Shown here piece after piece: positions 7,484-14,306 of a DNA stretch of 16,455 bases. The position numbers were made by a program, and so were the translations under genes. The stretch comes from a bacterium. GTDB lineage: Bacteria; SZUA-79; Acidulodesulfobacterales; Acidulodesulfobacteraceae. Where the stretch lies: the NCBI GenBank assembly GCA_021789455.1, contig JAJYJN010000021.1:1-16455 (forward strand). Reading direction: 5' to 3'. The notes under the pieces are model-generated. The model saw nothing but the letters and a program-made list of their open reading frames with translations. It searched no databases and had not been told where the DNA came from. Position 1 is the first letter of the stretch, and every line of letters begins with the position of its first letter.

Positions 7484-8783
7484 CGCTCTCCATCAACCCC
7501 TTAAGTCTTTCTTCTATATCGAAAAATATATTATCGGCTTTGTTTTTAAATTTGGCTTCGTTGATATTTTTAACTTTACCGGATTTATCTAAAGCATCTG
7601 CGGCGGTATTTTCCGGAAATTCCGACCGACCGCCGACCTTTTCCCTCATAACGTCCGCAAATCTGCCGTAGGTTTTGACTGCCGGCGAAGGGCTGGCGAA
7701 CGGACCGGCGGCGTTCCCGTAAACAGGCGTTTCATCGTATGCCGCATAAGCTTCGGGATTAAATTGTTTGCCGCTTTTTCCTTTAATTTCTTTAGATTCT
7801 TTTATTTCTTTTACCGAAGTTTTGCCTTGCTGTTCGGTATAATCCGAAATTTCGGAATTTTGCTGACCGGCGGTTCCCTGTAAACGCCCTATCATCTGAA
7901 TATTTGAAGGAGAGACTCCTACTAAAAAAAATTCTCTATTTACTTCTATAAGCAGGATAGATTTTTTATTGCCGAGATTAATAGAAGATATTATTTTCAG
8001 GCTGTTAATTTTTTCTTTCGTCGAAACCCTGTTTTTAAATTTATTCATAAAGAAATATATGCCGTAAATCATGGCGATAATAAGAGCTAAATAAACCGCG
8101 GTTTTAACGGCTTCAAGACCCATATTTAAACCGGCCGGTTTTTTTAAAGAAGCATTTTTTAAATTTAAATGTTTTGCATTGGAAAAAGCGCCGGCATTAG
8201 ATGCGGCAGAGGGTTTAAGATTATTTTTCGATTTTGTTTTATTAACTTTACTTGTTTTGTCTGCGGCGTTATTTACCAAGACGGTATTTTTCTTTCCTAC
8301 GTTTTTAAATATATCGGCGGGAAATCCGCCGACTATTTTAATAACCAAATAATTTCGATAAAATGAAGCAAAAACGTTTTTCCGTGCTATTTTTATACTT
8401 TTATTAAAATAAACGACGGCATCTAATCCCGAATTGCCCGCCGGTATAATTTCGGCGGCTTTAAAAAGCCTGCTGCCTTTAAAATTTACAAACTTGGATT
8501 GCCGTGCGGACCCATAGGAAACAGTATTATTAAAAACGGCTTCAATGCCGTATTTTTTATAAATCATATTTTTTAAAACGTTTTGCGGTTTGCCGTTAAA
8601 TCTAAACCATATAAAATAAGAATTGTTTTTTTTGCTTTCCGAAACCGAAATTCCTTTTAACGTCAAGCCGCTTTCGGCATATGCTTTATTGAAGGCGGCG
8701 GCTAAAAAAATCAAAACCGCGGAAATAAAACAAAAAGTATAAAATAACGATTTAATTTTATTCATATTAAATATATTAAACAT
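7461..8783 (-). CDS. fliO: FliO, export-gate assembly protein, enlarged with an exported N-terminal domain
   Basis: FliO is the scaffold that helps FliP assemble. At 440 residues this one is several times the usual length of about 100-150. A signal peptide or anchor (about 7-36, ending AYA) is followed by a predicted periplasmic region of about 38-155. Its start, GLTLKGISVSESKKNNSYFIWFRF, is AMIN-like: short beta strands and a function related to envelope targeting in other proteins. A Lys/Asn/Ala linker leads to a membrane helix at about 222-246, then the FliO core at about 258-302 with INLGNKKSILLIEVNREFFLVGVSP. A low-complexity cytoplasmic tail follows (303-440). The start may instead be the ATG at 8765. 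Identity rests on the FliO core and its place between fliN and fliP; the AMIN assignment is tentative. Confidence 0.85.
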   Translation of the reverse strand: MFNIFNMNKIKSLFYTFCFISAVLIFLAAAFNKAYAESGLTLKGISVSESKKNNSYFIWFRFNGKPQNVLKNMIYKKYGIEAVFNNTVSYGSARQSKFVNFKGSRLFKAAEIIPAGNSGLDAVVYFNKSIKIARKNVFASFYRNYLVIKIVGGFPADIFKNVGKKNTVLVNNAADKTSKVNKTKSKNNLKPSAASNAGAFSNAKHLNLKNASLKKPAGLNMGLEAVKTAVYLALIIAMIYGIYFFMNKFKNRVSTKEKINSLKIISSINLGNKKSILLIEVNREFFLVGVSPSNIQMIGRLQGTAGQQNSEISDYTEQQGKTSVKEIKESKEIKGKSGKQFNPEAYAAYDETPVYGNAAGPFASPSPAVKTYGRFADVMREKVGGRSEFPENTAADALDKSGKVKNINEAKFKNKADNIFFDIEERLKGLMESDVKSKKL

Positions 8784-8784
8784 A

Positions 8785-9429
8785 TTAAAGTTTTTTAACC
8801 CTTTCTACCGGGCTTATAATATCCGTCAGCCTGACGCCGAATTTATCGTTGACCAAAACAACCTCTCCCCTCGCCATAAGTTTGCCGTTAACGTATATAT
8901 CCAAAGGCTCGCCGGCAAGTTTTGCAAGTTCTATGACCGAACCCTGTCCAAGCTGGAGCATATCGTTAATAACCATTTTTGTCCTCCCCAATTCTACCGA
9001 TATGGTAAGAGGTATATCGAGAATAAAATCCAAATTTTTTGGCGGTTCGGCAGTTTTATCGGATTCGTCGAACGATGCAAATTCTAATTTTTTTACCGGT
9101 TTCTTAGGAGTTGGTTGCGCAGTTTCATTTTTTGCAGGTTTAATATCTTCGACTCCCAAATCTGCCGCGTCGGATGCCGTAGTCGTCACGATATTGCCGC
9201 CCGCTTGGCTTTGTTCCGCAGGTGCGGTGCTTTCGGACGAAGCATTTGCCCCTGCGCCGGCATTAGCGGCTTCTTCCTCTTTAAAGGCATCCTCCCAGCT
9301 GATATTGTCGTCTTCGTCCTCCGAAGGCGCAGCCTGCTTGGCTGTTTCTGCACCTGCCGCCCGGCTTTGAACCTGTGCGTCTTCTCCAGCTTTTTTTTCT
9401 AATTCTTCGGTCTTATTTTCTTCACTCAT
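8785..9429 (-). CDS. fliN: FliN, flagellar switch C-ring protein with long acidic N-terminal region
   Basis: FliN forms most of the lower C-ring and binds FliH to bring export cargo to the gate. The SpoA domain occupies residues 133-212, including LDIPLTISVELGRTKMVI and GSVIELAKLAGEPLDIYVNG, and is highly typical. The preceding 130 residues are acidic and Ala/Ser/Glu-rich, probably disordered, and longer than in E. coli FliN (137 residues in total). A short motif SWEDAFKE (44-51) resembles the DDLWAEAL segment near the start of E. coli FliN. The start overlaps fliM by 8 nt and has GAGGG 5 nt upstream. The extension looks genuine because that start is well supported. Confidence 0.96.
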   Translation of the reverse strand: MSEENKTEELEKKAGEDAQVQSRAAGAETAKQAAPSEDEDDNISWEDAFKEEEAANAGAGANASSESTAPAEQSQAGGNIVTTTASDAADLGVEDIKPAKNETAQPTPKKPVKKLEFASFDESDKTAEPPKNLDFILDIPLTISVELGRTKMVINDMLQLGQGSVIELAKLAGEPLDIYVNGKLMARGEVVLVNDKFGVRLTDIISPVERVKKL

Positions 9430-10414
9430 AATAGCCCTCTTTACCCAACGGTATGTCGGAAATTATTTTTACGGCAAGATTATTATTTAGTTTACCCGGA
9501 TAAGCAATAAATTTCGGCAGATTTTCTATATCGATCACTAAAGGGTCTTCTATTCTTTTGTCTAACACTATAACGTCGCCTTTTTTTATTTTTAAAAAAT
9601 CTCGGGAGCTTATGCTCGTCTTTCCGAGATCAATCCTTATATTAAGTTCCGATTCTTTAAGCCTTTCTTTAAATCTTTCTATCCATCTGTGGTCGACTTC
9701 AAGCTGTTCGCTCTGAAATCCGCTGTAAAGTTTTTCTTTAATAGGCTCTATCATTGAATAAGGTATACATATCATAAATTTAGAAACGGCGCCTTCTATG
9801 TCCACCTCGAATCTGCTTATAATTACGACCTCCGTAGGCGTAACTATAGTCGCAAACTGAGGATTTATTTCGCTTCTTTGAAATTCTATGTCTATCGGCG
9901 AAACCGGCATCCAAGCAGTTTTTAGCGAATTAAAAGCCATATCCGTTATTTTTTTTATCAGTTTGTTTTCTATTGGCGAAAAATCCCTTCCTTCTATTTT
10001 TACGTGCAGGTCGGTAGTGCCGCCGAAAAAAATATCTATCAGGTTATACACTAATCTTGAGTCTAAAACGAAAATAGCATAGCCGCGAAGAGGCGGCATT
10101 TTAAAAATAGTCAGGCTCGTCGGAAGCGGAATATTTTTTAAAAACTCCCCGAATTTCTGCATATCTACCGAAGTAGACGTTATTTCCGCAACTTTTCTTA
10201 GGGCGGAAGTTAAATCGTTTCTTAAAAGACGGGCAAACCTTTCGTTGATTATTTCTAGAGTGGGCATTCTGCCCCTGACTATCCTGTCCTGCGAAGTTAA
10301 ATCGTAAGGCTTTATACCGCCAAGATTTTCTTCTTTTTTTTCCGATTCTATCGCGCCGGAAGATATGCCTCTAAGCAGAGCGTTAACTTCGTCTTGCGAT
10401 AATATTTCAGCCAT
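9422..10414 (-). CDS. fliM: FliM, flagellar motor switch protein
   Basis: FliM is the CheY-P receptor of the C-ring. The N-terminus LSQDEVNALL (5-14) matches the LSQAEIDALL-type peptide that binds CheY-P, so chemotactic switching is expected. The middle domain (about 45-230) includes FFGGTTD (129-135), the GG turn that contacts FliG. The SpoA domain (about 250-322) dimerises with FliN. The 330-residue length is normal. The ATG lies 10 nt after the fliL stop and has no Shine-Dalgarno sequence, only an A/T tract, so initiation may depend on coupling. Confidence 0.97.
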   Translation of the reverse strand: MAEILSQDEVNALLRGISSGAIESEKKEENLGGIKPYDLTSQDRIVRGRMPTLEIINERFARLLRNDLTSALRKVAEITSTSVDMQKFGEFLKNIPLPTSLTIFKMPPLRGYAIFVLDSRLVYNLIDIFFGGTTDLHVKIEGRDFSPIENKLIKKITDMAFNSLKTAWMPVSPIDIEFQRSEINPQFATIVTPTEVVIISRFEVDIEGAVSKFMICIPYSMIEPIKEKLYSGFQSEQLEVDHRWIERFKERLKESELNIRIDLGKTSISSRDFLKIKKGDVIVLDKRIEDPLVIDIENLPKFIAYPGKLNNNLAVKIISDIPLGKEGYYE

Positions 10415-10424
10415 ATTTTTATTT

Positions 10425-10964
10425 TTATTGAACTAAATAATTATTGAAATAAACTCCGGTTACGGTATCGTCTCCAAGAAGCTGATTAAGGCTCCTCGCT
10501 ATCTGATGCCTTAAAGACAGTTGCCCTTGAGGACTATCTATTTCTTTTGACGTTTTTGAACTTAAAATCATGATTATACGGTTTCTTACCTTAGGGGTAA
10601 GCTGTTTGAAAATGCCTACGTTAGAACCGGGTTTTAATTCTATAGACATAGAAACCTTTACGTAAGCGGTTCTGTTAGTGTTTGCAAGATTGGTCAAAAA
10701 AGATTTAAGTTTTATCATCGGACCAGGCTGCACATTGGAAAGCTCAGCCGGTTTATTAACCGTGGTTTTGCTTTTTTTGGCGAGTAAAAAATGGTAAGCC
10801 GCAAAACCGCCGCCTCCAAGTATAAGCAGAAGCGGAACAATGATAAACAAAAGTTTTTTCTTCCCGCCTTTTTTATTGGATGCCTCTATCTGAGAGATAG
10901 TGGACATCTCCTCGTCGACATTGCCGAGTTCCTTGTTAGTTTTGCCGTTTTTGTCATCAGCCAT
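10425..10964 (-). CDS. fliL: FliL, stator-associated basal body protein
   Basis: FliL is a single-pass inner-membrane protein that surrounds and supports the MotAB stator. The protein has 179 residues. A charged cytoplasmic lead (1-36) is followed by a membrane helix (about 37-62, LLFIIVPLLLILGGGGF). A periplasmic stomatin-like domain runs to the C-terminus, which ends VYFNNYLVQ, matching the common VYFTEFVVQ ending. A near-ideal GGAGG lies 6 nt before the ATG at 10971-10975. It is the first gene after the sigma-54 type promoter at 11013-11028 and heads the fliLMNOPQR-flhBAFG run. Confidence 0.95.
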   Translation of the reverse strand: MADDKNGKTNKELGNVDEEMSTISQIEASNKKGGKKKLLFIIVPLLLILGGGGFAAYHFLLAKKSKTTVNKPAELSNVQPGPMIKLKSFLTNLANTNRTAYVKVSMSIELKPGSNVGIFKQLTPKVRNRIIMILSSKTSKEIDSPQGQLSLRHQIARSLNQLLGDDTVTGVYFNNYLVQ

Positions 10965-11012
10965 AAACCGCCTCCAAAATTAAATTTATACAAATATCCT
11001 TACGAAAGATAA

Positions 11013-11028
11013 TGCAATATCTATGCCA
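11013..11028 (-). promoter_or_regulatory. Sigma-54 (RpoN) -24/-12 promoter driving fliL onward
   Basis: The minus strand reads TGGCATAGATATTGCA. This matches the consensus TGGCAC-R-N4-TTGC-W at every fixed position except C to T at the sixth base, with exact GG to GC spacing. The start point would fall near 11002, giving a leader of about 38 nt that contains the fliL GGAGG. Sigma-54 control of mid-class flagellar genes is common in polarly flagellated bacteria. An activator such as FlrC/FleR-type or similar is expected elsewhere in the genome. Confidence 0.8.
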
Positions 11029-11254
11029 TATTATCCAAAATTATAACATACAATATAATAATCTAATAAAATCAATGAATTATTGATTATTTTATAAATT
11101 AATTCGATATGGATATATTAAATAACATTTAAGATATCGTCATTATTCTGACGCTGTTATTCGTTTTCGTCAAATTTTTAAAATTAATTTAATTTTAATC
11201 GATTTTATATACAATAGCAATTTCTAAATAGAATTTAGCCGTATAAGCTAATTT

Positions 11255-11276
11255 GGGATGGGTGAGAAGGGAGCGG
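11255..11276 (-). terminator. C-rich, G-poor transcript segment, possible Rho-loading (rut) site after motE
   Basis: On the transcribed minus strand this 22-nt stretch has 14 C and one G, in an otherwise very AT-rich gap. It starts about 35 nt after the stop of the upstream gene. Unstructured C-rich RNA is what Rho binds, and the place, between the end of one gene run and the next promoter, is suitable. No intrinsic hairpin with a U-run is seen. This is inference from composition only. Confidence 0.35.
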
Positions 11277-11310
11277 ATTTATTATATTTTAATAATTAGA
11301 ATTATCAATA

Positions 11311-11733
11311 TTATTTTCCAGCTATGGCATTGGTGAAAAATATTGCGGATTTTACCGGCATCCTTGAAATTATAGCGGAAGCGGCTTTTGCGGTCATGTG
11401 CGATAAAATATATATCGCGACGCTTTTATCTATACCGGGAAGTATAGCGGCGGCTTTTCTTGGACTCATAGAAGAATAAACTGGTATTAAGTTTTTTATT
11501 TTAGCCTGCTGAGCGGTTTTTATATGATGGATTTTAGATTCAATTTTTTTTAACTGCTCTACTTCGGATTTAATCTGATTTTTGAGAACTTTAATCTCCT
11601 GTCTTTCCGCGGAAACGCTTGAAGCATAAGCCGAAACGGGCGAAAAACAGCAATAGCAATAAGATAAAAATACGGCGGCAAATATCAAAAAGGGAATAAA
11701 AAGAACGTTATGCAGACTTACTTTTTTCTTCAT
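11311..11733 (-). CDS. motE: MotE-like secreted coiled-coil protein (COG3334 type)
   Basis: This is a 140-residue exported protein. The signal or anchor segment (about 8-36) ends near AYA. A coiled coil follows (about 41-75, SAERQEIKVLKNQIKSEVEQ), then a small helical domain (about 80-138) with YSSMSPRKAAAILPGIDKS and AIISRMPVKSA, which resembles the MgtE N-terminal/FliG-like fold. This layout, and the place next to fliJ, match the MotE family, described in some bacteria as a periplasmic chaperone for the motility protein MotC. A structural role beside the stator is likely; the precise partner here is unknown. A 36-nt A/T-only gap separates it from fliJ, and no Shine-Dalgarno sequence is visible. 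It seems to end the flgE-fliK-fliJ gene run. Confidence 0.75.
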   Translation of the reverse strand: MKKKVSLHNVLFIPFLIFAAVFLSYCYCCFSPVSAYASSVSAERQEIKVLKNQIKSEVEQLKKIESKIHHIKTAQQAKIKNLIPVYSSMSPRKAAAILPGIDKSVAIYILSHMTAKAASAIISRMPVKSAIFFTNAIAGK

Positions 11734-11769
11734 ATATTATATATTATTATATATTTTTTATATATTTAT

Positions 11770-12201
11770 TTATTGATTTATGAAACGGTTAGAAGCAAAA
11801 TCGGAAGTTACGGCTTCTTCTCTTTTTAATTCGTTAATTTTATCTATCGCAAGATGCTTTTCTCTAAGTTTGTTTATTTTTTCATATTCTATTTTAGCTT
11901 CAATAACCGATTTTTTTTTAATTTCAAGTTCTCGTTCGGCAGATTCCTGTTCGGCAAGCAATTCGTTCAGCTTATACTGCAGGGATTTATATCCTGTTTC
12001 AAGCGTATTGTAACCGTATATGTCAGATATACCCGCAACCTGCGCCGAATAAGATTTTTTAAAAGATTCCAAAGATTTTTGAACGTCGAATATAGCTAAA
12101 TTTATCAGCGCAACCCTCTTCTGAACTTCGGAAAGTTCGGTGTATTTTTTATCGAGAATTGTTTTTCGGTGGTTCAATATGTTCTGAAATTTAAATGCCA
12201 T
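11770..12201 (-). CDS. fliJ: FliJ, export chaperone and ATPase-stalk coiled coil
   Basis: FliJ is the antiparallel coiled-coil stalk of the FliI ATPase and an escort for export chaperones. From the ATG at 12201 it has 143 residues and begins MAFKFQNILNHRKTILDKKY, the normal FliJ opening. The rest is almost entirely coiled coil, rich in E, K and L. The frame is open further, to an ATG at 12234, giving an extra MNSILPRHKLT. Those codons lie within a decayed palindromic repeat, and the AGGA before that ATG touches it, so 12201 is preferred. Neither start has an ideal ribosome site. Confidence 0.88.
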   Translation of the reverse strand: MAFKFQNILNHRKTILDKKYTELSEVQKRVALINLAIFDVQKSLESFKKSYSAQVAGISDIYGYNTLETGYKSLQYKLNELLAEQESAERELEIKKKSVIEAKIEYEKINKLREKHLAIDKINELKREEAVTSDFASNRFINQ

Positions 12202-12213
12202 AGTTAATTTGTG

Positions 12214-12240
12214 ACGGGGCAGAATAGAATTCATTCCTGC
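12214..12240. repeat. Degenerate palindromic repeat between fliJ and fliK
   Basis: GGGGCAGAATAGAATTC is followed by a decayed right arm ATTCCTGC. It is related to the GGGACAGAATT family. Only parts of the arms still pair (for example GGCAGAAT and GAATTC about the centre). It lies just before the preferred fliJ start and about 12 nt after the fliK stop. Confidence 0.6.
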
Positions 12241-12251
12241 TTTTATATAAT

Positions 12252-14210
12252 TTATACGAAATAATCTACTAATGCATTCGGATTGCCGTATCTTGAATCG
12301 TTTGTTCCGGCGGAAACCGTTTGCGTTTCTGCGCCTCCGTTTGAAAATCCGGAATTATAACCTGCATTGCCAGAAGTAAAAGCATTATTGAAAGACTCGT
12401 TTGCGCCGCCGCCGTTGCCGTTATTATAACCCGAACCGGTGCTTATATTCAAATTTATGGTAGAAAACCCCTGATTTTTAAGGGCGCTCTGCAGAGAATC
12501 CGAGGATGCCTGAAGCGCATTTTTTGCCGCTTCATTCTGCGCAAGCATATTGACCGTTATAGAGCCGCCCGAAGAAATCGCTTGATTAAATGCGTTTAAA
12601 GAATTTGACGGATTTAATGAAATATTTATTTTGACCGTGCCGAGCGAAGCCGGATTTAACGTAATAACAGCCGACTGGACGTTTCTTCTCAACATAAACA
12701 TAACCGAATTAATCGCTAAAGAACCGGTAGTTTCACCTGCCGTATCGTCTTCGAGTCCCGACACGCCGTTACCGGTCAAACTGAAACCTGCGGAATTTCC
12801 GCCGGAAGCGGAAAGCGGATCTGAACCTGAGCCGGCTGAAACCGCCGAACCTGCGACGCCGAAAAAATTTGAAGATAAAGAACCGGAATCTCCGGCTTTT
12901 AAACTGCCGGCAGAGTTAATTCCGGAAGATACCGCTGAACCGGAAAGCGATAAACCTGCGCTGGACGAATTTTTAATACTTTCTGAATTAAGAGCATTAT
13001 TTTTAATATCCTCGTTCAGCGTTTTTGCGTTTTGAGCGTTTATAACGCTCATATTTACATCGGCTTTTACGCCGTTATTTGCGGCGTTTGCATTAAAAAT
13101 ATTAATTTTATTTGCATCGGCGGTATTAGAATTAGGGTTTGCTTTGTTTGCGGCGGTTTTGTCCGTAATAATTTGGTTATAGGTAATTTTATTAGCAGCA
13201 ACGTCTGATGATTTAGACGATGAACCGTCTGCGGAAACTGCTGCTGAGTTATTACGTACCGAAGCCTGATAGTCTTTGCCGTTAATATTTTTAACGTTAT
13301 CCGCAAGCGCATTTATACCTGAATAATTGCTCCCGATATTTCCGGCATTGGAACCTCCGTCCGATACCTGCGTCCCGTTTGCGTTTAAGAGTGAAACGTT
13401 TACATCATGCTTTGATTTTGAATTTGCGCCTTCCGATGCGTTTCCGTTTCCACCCGTACCGCCCGATTTTACGTCTATTTTTTTTGCTGAGGGTAATTGT
13501 CCTGCAAAATTAATATTCGTATTTCCTATGAAATAAACGTTTCGTTCGTCGCGAATATTAGCGTTACCGTTTAGTACGGTATTTCCGCCTTTTTCCGAAG
13601 CGGTTTTATAGGATTTAGAGGAATCGTTGGACGTATGTTCCGTATTCCCATTTTTGCTTGAAACCTGCGATGAATCGCCGTTAGAAGCGGAAATTTTTGC
13701 GGCGCTTTTGCCTATGTCAGCGTTTGAATGTCCGCCGCCGGTATTATTATTATTTACAGGCTGACCCGCCTGATAACCGTTACCATTATTCGGCGAACTT
13801 CCGCTTATATTGTTTTCCGTCTGAGCGCCGTTATTATTGCCGACAGCATTCGCGCCGTTATTAAGTTGTTGACCCGTTGACGAAACAGGCGTCGATGTTT
13901 CGGCAGTATTGCCTGCCTGACCGCCTCCGTAAACATTAGACGCTCCGCCTGCAGACTGAAACGCTCCGCCTTGATTTTGACCGCCGTCCGAAACGGAAGA
14001 AGCGGCATTAGACAAGCCGCTTATAGAGTTACCGAGCATTTCGCCGAACGACCCCTGCCCGCCGAAACCCGACGAACCGTAACCAGTACCGGCACCGCTG
14101 GACAAAGAAAGCGGCTGACCGGAAGCGCTTCCCGAAACGGCGTTCATAACGTCGTTTACCAACGAAAGTCCCGCATCTACCGATAAATTCAAAGCAATAT
14201 TTCCAAGCAT
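12252..14210 (-). CDS. fliK: FliK, hook-length control protein
   Basis: FliK is secreted during hook growth and triggers FlhB to switch substrate class. The protein has 652 residues. The first about 480 are Asn/Gly/Ser-rich, without predicted globular structure, as fits a stretched ruler. The conserved C-terminal Flg_hook domain lies at about 495-600, with AVITLNPASLGTVKINISL and NALQASSDSLQSALKNQGF. That domain carries a short insert (SLNAFNQAISSGGS) between its beta strands. Length exceeds Salmonella FliK (405), in line with the longer hook protein next door. No Shine-Dalgarno sequence precedes the ATG. Confidence 0.93.
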   Translation of the reverse strand: MLGNIALNLSVDAGLSLVNDVMNAVSGSASGQPLSLSSGAGTGYGSSGFGGQGSFGEMLGNSISGLSNAASSVSDGGQNQGGAFQSAGGASNVYGGGQAGNTAETSTPVSSTGQQLNNGANAVGNNNGAQTENNISGSSPNNGNGYQAGQPVNNNNTGGGHSNADIGKSAAKISASNGDSSQVSSKNGNTEHTSNDSSKSYKTASEKGGNTVLNGNANIRDERNVYFIGNTNINFAGQLPSAKKIDVKSGGTGGNGNASEGANSKSKHDVNVSLLNANGTQVSDGGSNAGNIGSNYSGINALADNVKNINGKDYQASVRNNSAAVSADGSSSKSSDVAANKITYNQIITDKTAANKANPNSNTADANKINIFNANAANNGVKADVNMSVINAQNAKTLNEDIKNNALNSESIKNSSSAGLSLSGSAVSSGINSAGSLKAGDSGSLSSNFFGVAGSAVSAGSGSDPLSASGGNSAGFSLTGNGVSGLEDDTAGETTGSLAINSVMFMLRRNVQSAVITLNPASLGTVKINISLNPSNSLNAFNQAISSGGSITVNMLAQNEAAKNALQASSDSLQSALKNQGFSTINLNISTGSGYNNGNGGGANESFNNAFTSGNAGYNSGFSNGGAETQTVSAGTNDSRYGNPNALVDYFV

Positions 14211-14254
14211 AGTTTTATTATTTTATATTGTTTATTATTATTTGAAAAATAAAT

Positions 14255-14270
14255 AAATCTGACACCTTTT
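14255..14270. repeat. Single copy of the GGTGTCAGATT repeat between fliK and flgE
   Basis: AAATCTGACACCTTTT in plus orientation matches the core of the inverted-repeat element at 16268-16378. It lies in a 96-nt A/T-rich gap, about 40 nt after the flgE stop. Confidence 0.75.
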
Positions 14271-14306
14271 TATTTTTTATATTTTTTTAAAAGATGACTA
14301 ATATGT

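Larger units (their letters stand above)
10965..11310. other. Gene-free AT-rich gap between fliL and motE
   Basis: This 346-nt stretch carries no plausible gene. It holds the fliL ribosome site, the sigma-54 type promoter (11013-11028), a weak hairpin with TTAGC/GCTAA arms at about 11237-11254 and the C-rich tract at 11255-11276. The part between the promoter and the C-rich tract (about 11030-11235) is where an upstream activator site would lie. It contains only A/T-rich sequence and no clear dyad. Confidence 0.7.

Noticed and set aside
8849..9370. 173-residue plus-strand open frame
   Set aside because: It is antisense to fliN, whose SpoA domain is unmistakable. The frame is open because of the Ala/Glu-rich codons of fliN.
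12631..13035. 134-residue plus-strand open frame rich in P, E and S
   Set aside because: It lies opposite the low-complexity part of fliK. Its composition is the mirror of the Asn/Ser/Gly codons, and no ribosome site or family motif is seen.
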